From Naumannella halotolerans (GTDB lineage: Bacteria; Actinomycetota; Actinomycetes; Propionibacteriales; Propionibacteriaceae), in assembly GCF_004364645.1 (NCBI RefSeq), contig NZ_SOAW01000001.1, positions 2,046,001 to 2,110,000 on the forward strand: a stretch of 64,000 nucleotides of DNA, given 5' to 3'. Positions 1 through 8,855 of this stretch are shown here, piece by piece. Below the pieces are notes generated by a model. The model did no database searches and had not been told where the DNA came from. It worked only from the letters and a program-made list of their open reading frames with translations. The translations under genes and the position numbers were made by a program. The first letter of the stretch is position 1, and each line of letters opens with the position of its first letter.

Positions 1-51
1 CGACGAAGGGCAACGCAAACCGTGCGTCCCATTTCGCGGAAGGACGACCCC

Positions 52-258
52 ATGGCCATTGGAGATCGCATCGAGAACGCTGCCGAGAAGGTGGCAGGCA
101 AGGTGAAGGAAGGCGTCGGCAAGCTGACCGACGACGAGCGTCTCAAGACCGAGGGCAAGACCGATCAGGGCAAGGCCGAGGTCAAGGACTTCGGTGAGGA
201 CGTCAAGGACCGCGCAGCGGGCGTCGCCGATTCCTTCAGCGACAACGACAAGAAGTGA
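52..258 (+). CDS. CsbD-family general stress protein
   Basis: A 68-residue, highly charged, Lys/Glu/Asp-rich protein with the CsbD pattern: an N-terminal MAIGDRIENAAEKVAGKVKE helix, then a KTEGKTDQGKAEVKD segment. CsbD-like proteins are small, poorly structured stress proteins of unknown mechanism, in Bacillus controlled by the general stress sigma factor. The ATG at 52 was chosen over an in-frame ATG at 22 because GGAAGGA sits at 38-44, seven bases upstream, and the family starts with MA-type N-termini. A perfect hairpin follows the stop, so it is probably monocistronic. Confidence 0.9.
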   Translation: MAIGDRIENAAEKVAGKVKEGVGKLTDDERLKTEGKTDQGKAEVKDFGEDVKDRAAGVADSFSDNDKK

Positions 259-272
259 GCTGATCACTCGCC

Positions 273-307
273 ACAACGGCCGCCGACCTGGTGTCGGCGG
301 CCGTTGT
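273..307 (+). terminator. Intrinsic terminator-type hairpin after csbD
   Basis: Perfect inverted repeat: ACAACGGCCGCCGAC at 273-287, loop CTGGT, complementary arm at 293-307. The 15-bp GC-rich stem is 15 bases after the csbD stop. There is no long T tract, as is usual for high-GC actinobacterial terminators. Confidence 0.8.
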
Positions 308-389
308 GCGTCTGCGCTGCGGCATTCGGCCGCCGAACTCGTGGCGTAGTGTGTGCCGCGTCCTGTCCGATGTCTCCCCGAGGTTGTCG

Positions 390-1553
390 ATGTCGTCCCT
401 GCGCGCCGCTTTCCGTTGGCCGATCGCCCTGCTGCTGTCCTCACTGTTCTTCATCGCCCCGACCTTCCGTGCCCTTGCCGAACCGATCACCACCGGTCCG
501 GTACCGGCGGCGGTCTGGATGCAGGACAATCTCGACGCCGCCGAGGGTGATCCGTCGTTGTTGATCGATGTCGCCCTGGGGATGATCGCGGCCGGCCAGC
601 ACGATCAGGCCGATCCGATCCGGGAACAGGTGCTCGCACAGGCCGCCGAGCTCGATCCGGCCGTGATCGCCAAACTGATCGTGCTGGTACGGATCGGCGG
701 CGAGGATCCGACGACCGCCGGTGATGTCGATCTTGTCCAGCTGTTGGCCGACGGCACCAGCGTCGACGGTCAGGTGGGTGAGTATGCGTCGGCCTTCGGG
801 CAGTCCTGGGCGATCCTCGCCCACAACTGGATCGGCGAGGACGTACCGCAGCCGGTGCTGGACACCCTGCTCGGTTTCGTCGATCCGGAGGGTTCGGGCG
901 CCTTCGGTTTCGACGACGGCAGCGGATTCACCGCCGATGTCGACAGCACGGCGATGGCGGTGATGGCCCTGTCCGGTGCCGGCAATGCGCCCAGTGAGGT
1001 GCAGTCCGAGGCGATCGACTGGTTGGAGTCGCAACAGGCCGAGGACGGCAGCTTCCCCGGTTACGCCCAGGTGAACTCGACTGGTCTGGCCGCCGGTGCG
1101 CTGGGCGACCTCGGCCGGGACATCGGCAGTGCCCAGGAGTGGTTGGAATCACAACAGGATTCCGACGGCGGCCTGCCCGCCGAGAGCGACGGGCCGTCCG
1201 ATCTGCGCGCGACCAGCCAAGGTGTCCTCGGCCTGGCCGGAGTGGGGTACGCGACCCTCGGCGCGAGCCGTGGATCCGATCTCGGTGGCGAGGTCAGCAC
1301 CTCGGACATGGAGTCCGCGGAGGGCGTCGGCTTCAGCCCCGCGTTGGTGGTCGGGATCGCCGTCGCGATCGGCGCCTCCGTACTCACCGCGGGCTTCCTG
1401 CTCACGCGTCGCCCCAAATCCGGCTACGCCGAGGATCCCGATGCCGAGGGACCTGCGGGGGCCGCCGCGCCGAGTGAAGCTGATCATCGCAAGGGTACGC
1501 AGGCGCCTTCGGGCGAGCCCGAGGACGGTCCGTCCGAGGACCGACCCCACTGA
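390..1553 (+). CDS. Secreted, membrane-anchored prenyltransferase/squalene-oxidase repeat protein
   Basis: A 387-residue protein with a signal peptide (residues about 1-31, ending near FRALAEP), an alpha/alpha-toroid-like region with repeats typical of the prenyltransferase/squalene cyclase fold (WLESQQAEDGSFPGY and WLESQQDSDGGLPAES, about residues 210-275), one C-terminal transmembrane helix (about 318-340) and a charged cytoplasmic tail. No DxDD-type cyclase catalytic motif is visible, so enzymatic activity is doubtful; similar actinobacterial proteins are usually annotated only by the repeat. ATG 390 is preferred because it directly precedes the signal peptide; an earlier in-frame start at 291 would lie inside the csbD terminator. 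Confidence 0.75.
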   Translation: MSSLRAAFRWPIALLLSSLFFIAPTFRALAEPITTGPVPAAVWMQDNLDAAEGDPSLLIDVALGMIAAGQHDQADPIREQVLAQAAELDPAVIAKLIVLVRIGGEDPTTAGDVDLVQLLADGTSVDGQVGEYASAFGQSWAILAHNWIGEDVPQPVLDTLLGFVDPEGSGAFGFDDGSGFTADVDSTAMAVMALSGAGNAPSEVQSEAIDWLESQQAEDGSFPGYAQVNSTGLAAGALGDLGRDIGSAQEWLESQQDSDGGLPAESDGPSDLRATSQGVLGLAGVGYATLGASRGSDLGGEVSTSDMESAEGVGFSPALVVGIAVAIGASVLTAGFLLTRRPKSGYAEDPDAEGPAGAAAPSEADHRKGTQAPSGEPEDGPSEDRPH

Positions 1554-1662
1554 CACACAAGCTTGACCGGCGCCTAAGCTGGACGGGTCAGGAGTTGAAC
1601 AACAACTCTGCTGATCGTGTCCATGAGGGTCCGATCAGGGCTCAACAGAAGAGGGAGAAATC

Positions 1663-2268
1663 ATGACCTACGAACTTCCCGACCTGCCCTACGACTACGG
1701 CGCACTCGAACCGCACATCTCGGCGAAGATCATGGAACTGCACCATGACAAGCACCATGCGACCTACGTCAAGGGCGCCAACACTGCGCTCGAGAAGCTC
1801 GACGCCGCCCGCGAGGCGGGTGACTACGCGACCATCAACCAGCTCACCACGGATCTGGCATTCAACCTCGGTGGTCACGTCAATCACTCGATCTTCTGGA
1901 ACAACCTGTCCCCGGACGGCCCGGATCGCCCGGTGGGCAACCTCGAGGTGGCGATCGACGAGTTCTACGGTTCCTTCGCCGACTTCCAGGCCGCGTTCAC
2001 CGCTGCCGCCACCGGCATCCAGGGCTCCGGCTGGGGCATCCTGGCCTGGGACCAGCTGGGCAAGCGCCTGAACATCTTCCAGCTCCGTGATCAGCAGGCG
2101 CAGGTTCCGCTGAACCAGACCCCGATCGTGTTGCTGGACATGTGGGAGCACGCCTTCTACCTCGATTACCAGAATGTGAAGCCGGACTACGTCAAGGCGT
2201 GGTGGAACGTCGTCAACTGGACCGACGCGGCCGAGCGGTTCGAGAACGCCCAGTCTCCCGAGAACTGA
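1663..2268 (+). CDS. sodA: Superoxide dismutase (Fe/Mn family)
   Basis: A 201-residue enzyme that dismutates superoxide to oxygen and hydrogen peroxide in the cytoplasm. All four metal ligands are visible: His27 (MELHHDKHH), His75 (GGHVNHSIFW), Asp159 and His163 (LDMWEHAFYLDY). Length and the VNW C-terminal region are typical. Where the iron or cambialistic actinobacterial enzymes carry His (DHQ), this one has Gln144 (RDQQAQVP), the residue associated with manganese use in mycobacterial comparisons; Mn preference is therefore inferred. The strong ribosome site GAGGGAG at 1651-1657 supports the start. A hairpin terminator follows the gene. Confidence 0.97.
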   Translation: MTYELPDLPYDYGALEPHISAKIMELHHDKHHATYVKGANTALEKLDAAREAGDYATINQLTTDLAFNLGGHVNHSIFWNNLSPDGPDRPVGNLEVAIDEFYGSFADFQAAFTAAATGIQGSGWGILAWDQLGKRLNIFQLRDQQAQVPLNQTPIVLLDMWEHAFYLDYQNVKPDYVKAWWNVVNWTDAAERFENAQSPEN

Positions 2269-2315
2269 TCGGATGATCATCGCGGCGGCCGTCACTCGTT
2301 GACGATCGACGTCCC

Positions 2316-2353
2316 GCACAGAAGCGGTCGGCCTTGGCCGGCCGCTTCTGTGC
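2316..2353 (+). terminator. Terminator hairpin after sodA
   Basis: GCACAGAAGCGG at 2316-2327 pairs with CCGCTTCTGTGC at 2342-2353; the intervening bases (TCGGCCTTGGCCGG) can also pair. It lies about 48 bases after the sodA stop. Confidence 0.8.
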
Positions 2354-2458
2354 TGTCCGGTCACGGCGGAGTGGAGGAGTACTTCAGGTTCTGCCGGGTG
2401 TTCGGAGCAGTTGATCAAGACTGCTCACGGGCTCGGAGTCCCCGCGGAAGGAGCCAGT

Positions 2459-3655
2459 GTGGATTCGGTTGCCGACGACAGTGAGTGGCATGGTCACGCC
2501 CGCGGCAGCGCCGAGTATCGACGGATCCTGATCGCCCTCGGCGCAGCGGGCCTGGCGACCTTCGCCCAGCTGTACTCACCCCAGGGGTTGCTGCCCATGA
2601 TCGGCCGGGAGCTGCAGGTCAGCGCCGATCGCGCTGCCCTGACCATCTCGGTCAGCACCTTTGCGCTGGCCCTGTCGGTACTCGCCTGGTCGGCCCTGGC
2701 CGACCGGATCGGCCGGTTGCCGGCCATGCGGATCGCGTTGATCATGGCCGCTTGCCTGGGGCTGTTGAGTCCGCTCGCCCCGACCTTCGAGGCGCTGTTG
2801 ATTCTCCGGTTCGTCGAAGGCGTGGCGATCGGCGGCGTACCCGCTCTGGCAGTCACCTTCCTGCACGAGGAGGTGGCCGCCGAGCACACGGCGGTGGCCG
2901 CCAGCACCTACATCTCCGGAACCAGCATCGGTGGTCTGCTGGGCCGATTGGTCGCCGCACCGTTCGCCGACCTTGCCGGTTGGCGGGCAGGAATGGTCGC
3001 CGTGTCGGTGATGGCTGCCTTTGCGGTGGTGATCTTCCTGGTCGCCGTACCCCGAGCCCGCGGATTCCGACCGACGCAGGCACAGCACAACGTGTGGCAC
3101 GGTCTGTCGGCGAATCTGCGCGACCGCTCGATGCTGGTGCTGTTCGCCCAGGGCTTCCTGCTGATGGGCGGATTCGTCGCGACCTACAACTACCTGACCT
3201 TCCGGCTGGAGGACCCGCCGTTCGACCTACCGGTGTCGATCATCGCGTTGATCTTCCTCGCCTACCTGGCCGGCACCGCCTCCGCCAGGGTTGCCGGCGG
3301 CCTGGCCCAACGGTACGGACGCCGACCGGTGCTGTTGATCTCCGTGGCGGTGATGATCATCGGCGTACTGATCACCTTGCCCGATTGGTTACCGAGTGTG
3401 TTGTTCGGCCTGATCGTGCTGACCACGGGGTTCTTCGCCGCCCACTCCATCTCCGCCGGATGGGTCGGGCACCGGGCGACGGCAGGACCGGCCCAAGCGA
3501 CCTCGTTGTACAACCTCGCCTACTACGGGGGGTCCAGCCTGTTCGGCTGGGCCGGTGGTTTGGCCTTCCTTCTCGGTTGGGGAGGTACCGCCGCGATGGT
3601 GATCGCGCTGGCCCTGGTCGCTCTGCTGCTGGCGGCCGGTAGCCGACTGCGCTGA
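2459..3655 (+). CDS. MFS transporter, YnfM/AraJ-like drug-efflux type
   Basis: A 398-residue integral membrane protein with about 12 predicted helices. It carries the MFS loop signature twice: SALADRIGRLPAMR after helix 2 and GLAQRYGRRPVL at the equivalent place in the second half. This class exports small molecules by proton antiport; the substrate cannot be told from sequence. The GTG at 2459 is preferred to an ATG at 2411 because GGAAGGAG (2446-2453) is correctly spaced and the intervening codons look non-coding. The gene stands alone, convergent with the broken protease gene 12 bases downstream. Confidence 0.85.
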   Translation: MDSVADDSEWHGHARGSAEYRRILIALGAAGLATFAQLYSPQGLLPMIGRELQVSADRAALTISVSTFALALSVLAWSALADRIGRLPAMRIALIMAACLGLLSPLAPTFEALLILRFVEGVAIGGVPALAVTFLHEEVAAEHTAVAASTYISGTSIGGLLGRLVAAPFADLAGWRAGMVAVSVMAAFAVVIFLVAVPRARGFRPTQAQHNVWHGLSANLRDRSMLVLFAQGFLLMGGFVATYNYLTFRLEDPPFDLPVSIIALIFLAYLAGTASARVAGGLAQRYGRRPVLLISVAVMIIGVLITLPDWLPSVLFGLIVLTTGFFAAHSISAGWVGHRATAGPAQATSLYNLAYYGGSSLFGWAGGLAFLLGWGGTAAMVIALALVALLLAAGSRLR

Positions 3656-3667
3656 GCCGCGCCCGTC

Positions 3668-5259
3668 TCAGCGGCGCCGCAGGGTGAGAGCGGCACCGGC
3701 GAGTGCACCCAGCCCGGCGATCAACACGGCGATCGACCCGGCACCGGTGTCGGTCAACGACCCGCCGGTACTCGACCCGTGGTCGGCACCCGAGCTGTTG
3801 TCGCCCGGAGTGGTGCTGCTGCCCGACCCGTCGGTCGGTTCAGGGGTGCCTGGCTCCGAAGTCGGAGCAGACGACGATGGACCCTCCGTCGGCGCAGACG
3901 TCGGGACCTGCGTCGGCGCAGACGTCGGGACCTGCGTCGGCGCAGACGTCGGAGCCTGCGTCGGCGCAGACGACGGAGCAGACGTCGGGGCCAGCGTCGG
4001 CGCCGACGACGGAGCCTGCGTCGGCTCCCGATCGGGATCGGCGACGGTGATCCGGACCGTTGCCGTACCCCCGGCCACCGTCACAACCTCGGCGGTGATG
4101 TCGCCGCTGTGCCAGGGGACTCCCACGGGCACGGCGAACTGGATCTGCTCCGGATCGTCGCTGGAGACGAAGTTCAACGCCACGGCGTCGCTCTCACTGG
4201 TCTGCTCGGTGACGACCACTCCGGCAGGGAACATCTCGGGGAAGTTCGTGTACTGCGCCCCCGCGTCGATGCCCGACCCGTCGCGATACTCCAACCAGAG
4301 GACTCGGCCGTCGGGTGCCACGACCCGCAGCCCCCGCGGGTTCGCGAAATCCTCCCCGCCGATGGGCCGCAGTTCGATCGTCTCGGTCACCGTCGCCTGG
4401 TCATCGGCCAGCTCCACGGTCGGGATCTCGTCATCGGCCAGGAAGCCGAGACGGTTGAGCTCGAAGGCATTGAACGAGCTGAAGGCCGAGTTCCCGCTCG
4501 AGCCGTACCCCATCGGGGTGTAGCGGTTGCCGTAATCACTGATCCGATCACAGCCCAGGTCGGTCACCGGGCAGTCCTGGCTGTGGGCATGGGCCAGGCC
4601 GAGGTGTGTCCGAGTTCGTGCGGCAGGGACGAGTAGAGCCAGCTCCGCCCGGCCGAGATGTAGATGCCGAAGGTCCCCTCCGCATCGATCGTGGACCCGT
4701 GGCGAGCGTTGCCGACCCCGCAGTCGTCCGGAACCACCATGATGATCCGATTACGACCGGACTCGAAGTCGACCTCGGGATACAGCTCGGTACGGATACG
4801 CCTCTCGATGTCCTCGTTCTGGGGCTCGCAGACGCCCTCCTCGGACTGCAGGTGGGCGATCGGGCCCTGCTGTTCGAAGGCAGCGATCGTACCTCGGGAC
4901 TACAGGCGCACGTTCTCCAGCGCTGCGCTGACATCGGTCTGGACCTGATCCTCGGTGGAGGTCCAGCCCGGTGTGATGCCGTCGACCATGACCAGGTAGA
5001 TGTTGAAGGTGAGCGGGTCGGCTGCCGCGTCCTCGACCGCACTGCCGACATCGACCGGCGCCTCCGGTACCGCCCCGACCAATGCGTTGGCAGCCGGACC
5101 GGCGGTCAGGTCTGCGCGCGGCACGGTCCCGGCCGCCGGATCGGCGGCGCCACCTGCGGCGGAATCACCGACGGCAGCCTCTGCGCCGAAGGACGTTTCC
5201 AGGCCGACCACGGACAGTCCCAGCGCCGGCGCGAGGAGGAGGGCAGCGCCGAACTTCAT
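3668..5259 (-). pseudogene. Broken secreted zinc metalloprotease with sorting-signal-like C-terminus
   Basis: Reading from 5259: a signal peptide (MKFGAALLLAPALG), a variable region, then an in-frame TAG at 4902-4900 where a Tyr codon is expected (VRL-stop-SRGTIAAFEQQ). The same frame continues through FGIYISAGRSWLYSSLPHELGHT to 4603, where one base is missing: ACC-TC-GGC should be ACC-CTC-GGC. Restoring a C gives HELGHTLGLAH, the full HExxHxxGxxH metzincin zinc site. The downstream frame runs on (TDLGCDRISDYGNRYTPMGY), then a Pro/Ser/Thr-rich stalk with tandem repeats, then LTDTG, a hydrophobic helix and RRR, resembling a sortase-type anchor. The two lesions make a functional product unlikely unless one or both are sequence errors. 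Confidence 0.85.
3888..4026 (-). repeat. Tandem 24-nt repeats in the protease stalk region
   Basis: About five to six imperfect copies of a 24-nt unit beginning GTCGGCGCAGACGTCGGGAC on the plus strand; on the minus strand they encode SAPTQ(A/V)PT-type octapeptides of an extended cell-wall stalk. Slippage-prone and probably variable between strains. Confidence 0.85.
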
Positions 5260-5434
5260 TGCTCGTCGCTGCGCGGAAGAGAAGCGGGGGGGATTTCATG
5301 GCCTGAAGATACTGGAAAACACCGAGAAGTCCTCAGTGACCGCGAGAATGAGGCCAGAATCTCCTCGGAGCACGCGACGGAACCCGACGGATTCCGAGAT
5401 ATAGTTGAACTCTCAACACTTCAAGGGAGTTTTC

Positions 5435-5944
5435 ATGCCCATCCAGCGCCTCAACCACGCCGTGCTCTACGTCAGCGACCTCGACCGCAGCCTCGCGTTC
5501 TACACCGAGATCCTCGGGTTTCGTGTCAAGGAGCAGGTCGACGGGGCTGCCTTCCTGCAGGCCGAGGGCAGCAGCAACGACCATGACCTGGGGTTGTTCG
5601 CCTCCCCCACACCGCTCGGCCCGTCGACCGCCGGTCGGAGCACTGTCGGCCTCTACCACCTGGCCTGGGAGGTCGACACCCTGGGCAGCCTGCAAGAAGT
5701 CGAAGGGCGCCTGCGCTCGGCCGACGCACTGGTGGGAGCCTCCGATCACGCGACCACCAAGGCCCTGTACGGACACGACCCCGACGGGCTGGAGTTCGAG
5801 GTCTCCTGGTTCCTGCCCCCGGAGCTGCTGACCCCCGATGTGCTCGCCCGCGGTGTCACCATCGCGCCCCTCGACCTTCCGGCCGAGGTCGAACGTTACG
5901 GAGCCGAGACCCTCGGGTTCTCCGCCTCCGCACTGGCTCGCTGA
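5435..5944 (+). CDS. VOC/glyoxalase-family protein, catechol-2,3-dioxygenase (CatE)-like
   Basis: A 169-residue protein of the vicinal-oxygen-chelate superfamily. The N-terminal motif LNHAVLYVSDLDRSLAFYTE contains the first metal-ligand His; YHLAWEVDT provides the second, and GHDPDGLEFEVSW the Glu region. It is a single VOC pair, shorter than full extradiol dioxygenases, so a metal-dependent dioxygenase, isomerase or resistance role all remain possible. ATG 5435 was chosen over an ATG at 5405 because of AAGGGAG at 5423-5429. A small inverted repeat GTTGA-N4-TCAAC (5404-5417) overlaps the leader and could be an operator. Confidence 0.85.
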   Translation: MPIQRLNHAVLYVSDLDRSLAFYTEILGFRVKEQVDGAAFLQAEGSSNDHDLGLFASPTPLGPSTAGRSTVGLYHLAWEVDTLGSLQEVEGRLRSADALVGASDHATTKALYGHDPDGLEFEVSWFLPPELLTPDVLARGVTIAPLDLPAEVERYGAETLGFSASALAR

Positions 5945-5952
5945 CCCGGGCG

Positions 5953-6417
5953 GTGTCGGTACGCCGACCTGGTATCTCCGGCGTGGACGGCCCCGCAGCA
6001 GCACCTCGTGCGTACCCCACCGATCTCGAAGCCGTGTTGGACCGGCTGGCGAGACACCGGTTCCGTGCCCGGTTCCACCTGCGCCCGCCGGAGCGGCGAA
6101 TCGCCCAGACGAGGGGCCTGCCGGTGATCCGAATGCATGCACTCGATCTGCTCACCTCCAGGCTGGCCCCTGCCCGGCCACCCAACGACGGACGGCAGAC
6201 CCCGTGGGGCGGTCATCCGGTCTTCCGCGCCCAACATGCGACCGGTACCTGCTGTCGCGGCTGTCTGGAACGACTGCACGGTCTCCCCCGTGGCCATCGA
6301 CTGACAGCTGCCGACCTGCGGTTCGTCACCGCCCTGATCACCGCCTGGGTGGCCCGCGAACTTCGCGCCGCCGCTGCACCCGGTCCGGCCGGACCCGATC
6401 ACCTGCCCGGGCTCTGA
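5953..6417 (+). CDS. DUF4186 family protein
   Basis: A 154-residue protein matching the DUF4186 pattern: RARFHLRPPER, LAPARPPNDGRQTPWGGHPV and QHATGTCCRGCLERLHG. The CCRGC cysteines and neighbouring histidines suggest metal binding, but no function is established. It starts with a GTG eight bases after the VOC gene, so the two are probably co-transcribed. The first 15-20 residues are low-complexity and a later start cannot be excluded. Confidence 0.8.
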   Translation: MSVRRPGISGVDGPAAAPRAYPTDLEAVLDRLARHRFRARFHLRPPERRIAQTRGLPVIRMHALDLLTSRLAPARPPNDGRQTPWGGHPVFRAQHATGTCCRGCLERLHGLPRGHRLTAADLRFVTALITAWVARELRAAAAPGPAGPDHLPGL

Positions 6418-6584
6418 TCCGTACCGGTTCCCGGTACCGATCCATCGAGGCGGACCCGGTGATGCACCTCACCGGCACCGGGCTAATCTGAGCAGGCTGA
6501 CCTTCCGCAGTGTCAGACCGGCCACCCGACCCGGGCGCGTGACCGCATTTCCCTGTCCCCACCACGACGAATGGGTGAGCACAC

Positions 6585-8069
6585 GTGAGCACGACAACCG
6601 ATCCGACGGACGAGCGCAAGAAGTGGCGGGCCTTCTGGGTCGCCGTGGCGGTGGCCGGGGTGACGATCCTCGACCTGTCCAAGGTCAACGTGGCCCTGCC
6701 CTCGATCGAGTCAGCCCTCGGCGCCGGTTCCACCGAACTGCAGGTGATCGTCTCCGGCTACGTGCTCACCTTCGGTCTTGCCCTGGTTCCGATGGGACGG
6801 CTGGGTGACCAGCGCTCACGGCGAACACTGTTCATCATCGGGCTCTCCCTGTTCACCCTCACCAGTCTGATCTGCGCACTGGCGCCGAATGCGACGGTTC
6901 TGCTGATCGGCCGCCTCCTGCAGGGAATCGCCGCCGGGATTCAGATGCCACAGGTCCTCGGGCTGATCCAGTCCCAGTTCCAGGGCAAGGAACGTGGCCG
7001 CGCCTTCGGGCTCTTCGGTGCCACCATCGGCATCTGCACCGCGATCGGGCCCACCCTGGGCGGTCTGCTGATCGCCCTGGGGGGCGAGCCCGACGGATGG
7101 CGGCTGATCTTCTGGATGAATGTTCCGCTGTGCGTGATCGCGATCGGTCTGGCGATCTTCCTGTTGCCCGACACCCGGCCGGCGACCAAGGAGCCCCTGC
7201 ACCTCGATCCGGTCGGCGTGGTCCTGCTGGGTGGGACCATCCTCTGCCTGCTGCTGCCGTTCCTGCTGACCACCGGTGGCTCGGACGACGATCCGCGCCG
7301 CTGGTGGTCGCTGGTGGGGTTCGTCCTGCTGGCGGCGGCGCTGGTGGCCTGGGAGCGTCACTACGCCGCGCAGGGACGCAGTCCGCTGATCCCGTTCAAG
7401 CTGTTCGGGATCTCCTCGTTCCGCAACGGGACGCTGCTGGTGGCGATCTACTTCACGGCCCTGCCGTCGATGTTCCTGACCACCACCTTGTTCCTCCAGG
7501 AGGGGGTCGGACTGACACCGTTGCTGGCCGGCCTGGTGGGCATGGGGTTCGCGATCGTCAGCGCCACCGCCTCCTATGTCGGCGGCGGTCTGGTCGGCCG
7601 GATCGGTCGCCCGCTGGTGATCGGCGGTCTGGTGATCATGCTCTGCTGCACGGTCGGGATGAGCCTGGTGGCCCATTTCGTACCGCAGCAGCTGATCCCC
7701 TTCGCGCTGGCCGCTGTGATGCTGCTCGGCGGCGTCGGTGGCGGTGTCGTGGTCTCCCCGAACCAGACCCTCACCCTGGCCGACGTACCGGTGAGCCAAG
7801 GCGGGCTGGCGGGCTCGATGGGCCAGTTGGGCCAGCGCATCGGTACCGCGATCGGTACGGCAGTCACCTTGTCGCTGTTCTACGCCGCGGTCTACAGCAC
7901 TCAAGGGGAGCCGGGGCTGGATGCCTACCGCGACGCCTACAACCTCGGCATGGTGGCGGTCTCGGGATTCATCGCCCTGGCGTTGTTGATCGGCGTCATC
8001 GATGCCGGGTCCCGGCAGCGACGAGCCCGACCCACGCCGGTGGCCCAGGGCGTCGACTCACCCGGCTGA
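6585..8069 (+). CDS. MFS drug:proton antiporter, DHA2 (14-helix) family
   Basis: A 494-residue membrane protein with about 14 predicted helices. Motif A, GRLGDQRSRR, follows helix 2, and the antiporter-type helix 5 region (GATIGICTAIGPTLGG) is present. Family members of the EmrB/QacA type export drugs, dyes or antibiotics; the substrate is unknown. The GTG start at 6585 lacks a clear ribosome site, and TAATCT at 6484-6489 is a possible -10 element. No regulator is adjacent. Confidence 0.88.
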   Translation: MSTTTDPTDERKKWRAFWVAVAVAGVTILDLSKVNVALPSIESALGAGSTELQVIVSGYVLTFGLALVPMGRLGDQRSRRTLFIIGLSLFTLTSLICALAPNATVLLIGRLLQGIAAGIQMPQVLGLIQSQFQGKERGRAFGLFGATIGICTAIGPTLGGLLIALGGEPDGWRLIFWMNVPLCVIAIGLAIFLLPDTRPATKEPLHLDPVGVVLLGGTILCLLLPFLLTTGGSDDDPRRWWSLVGFVLLAAALVAWERHYAAQGRSPLIPFKLFGISSFRNGTLLVAIYFTALPSMFLTTTLFLQEGVGLTPLLAGLVGMGFAIVSATASYVGGGLVGRIGRPLVIGGLVIMLCCTVGMSLVAHFVPQQLIPFALAAVMLLGGVGGGVVVSPNQTLTLADVPVSQGGLAGSMGQLGQRIGTAIGTAVTLSLFYAAVYSTQGEPGLDAYRDAYNLGMVAVSGFIALALLIGVIDAGSRQRRARPTPVAQGVDSPG

Positions 8070-8105
8070 GCGCTGACCCGAACCACGAGAGGTCCCGAGA
8101 CGACA

Positions 8106-8142
8106 ACAGGGCCGATGCCCTCTGGGGGAGCATCGGCCCTGT
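8106..8142 (-). terminator. Bidirectional terminator between the MFS gene and rplQ
   Basis: ACAGGGCCGATGC at 8106-8118 pairs perfectly with GCATCGGCCCTGT at 8130-8142 across an 11-base loop. It lies between convergent genes and would end the infA-rplQ operon on the minus strand as well as the transporter transcript. Confidence 0.85.
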
Positions 8143-8158
8143 CGAGCGTGTGCGGAGC

Positions 8159-8812
8159 TCAGCCGGCCTTGGTGAAGCCGGCGGCCTCGGCAGCCTCCTC
8201 GGAGTTGAACCAGACCTCGGCATCGGTCTGCTCGTACCACCGCGACTCCGGGGTGTGGAACTTCATCGAGTCCTCATTGCCCTTGATGTCGAAGCCCTCG
8301 GGGGCCTCGGTGCCACGGAAGGAATTCTCGCCGTAGTCCACGATCTCGGCGGTGTCCTCGGCCGGGGTCTCCTCCACCGGCGCCTCGGCGGCGGCGACCG
8401 CAGCAGCCTTGGCGTTGGTCTCCTCGGCGGTCTCGGCCTTCGGCTTCGACTTGACTACCTCGGTGATCACCTCGAGGACGGCCATCGGGGCGTTGTCACC
8501 CTTGCGCGGGCCGATCTTGACGATCCGGGTGTAACCACCCTCCCGCTCGGCGACCGCCTCGGCGATCTCGGTGAACAACACGTGCACCACCGACTTGTCG
8601 CGGATGTGGGTCAGCACCTGCCGACGCGCAGCGAGGTCACCACGCTTGGCCTTGGTGATCAACTTCTCGGCCAGCGGACGAACCCGCTTGGCCTTCGCCT
8701 CGGTGGTGGTGATCCGACCGTGCTCGAACAGCTGGCTGGCCAGGTTGTCGAGGATGATCCGCTCGTGGGCGGGGCTGCCGCCCAGACGCGGACCCTTGGT
8801 TGGGGTTGGCAT
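8159..8812 (-). CDS. rplQ: 50S ribosomal protein bL17 with long C-terminal extension
   Basis: Residues 1-120 are canonical L17 ([40 protein letters not shown]). The usual protein ends near residue 120; here an Ala/Glu-rich linker (about 121-172) leads to a compact C-terminal module (173-217: [18 protein letters not shown], then [16 protein letters not shown]). Similar modules occur at the C-terminus of some actinobacterial L17 proteins and as small stand-alone domains; their role is unknown. Last gene of the infA-rpmJ-rpsM-rpsK-rpsD-rpoA-rplQ block. Confidence 0.97.
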   Translation of the reverse strand: MPTPTKGPRLGGSPAHERIILDNLASQLFEHGRITTTEAKAKRVRPLAEKLITKAKRGDLAARRQVLTHIRDKSVVHVLFTEIAEAVAEREGGYTRIVKIGPRKGDNAPMAVLEVITEVVKSKPKAETAEETNAKAAAVAAAEAPVEETPAEDTAEIVDYGENSFRGTEAPEGFDIKGNEDSMKFHTPESRWYEQTDAEVWFNSEEAAEAAGFTKAG

Positions 8813-8855
8813 TTCTCAGTTCTCCAATGTTCGCCCGAGCCTGTACTGCTCGGTG

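Noticed and set aside
1563-1600. TTGACC and TAAGCT/TTGAAC as a sodA promoter
   Set aside because: Spacing between the candidate -35 and -10 elements does not fit a sigma-70 promoter; no confident pair was found.
3888-4026. Possible CRISPR-like array of 24-nt repeats
   Set aside because: Repeats are contiguous without spacers and encode the SAPTQ-type stalk of the protease.
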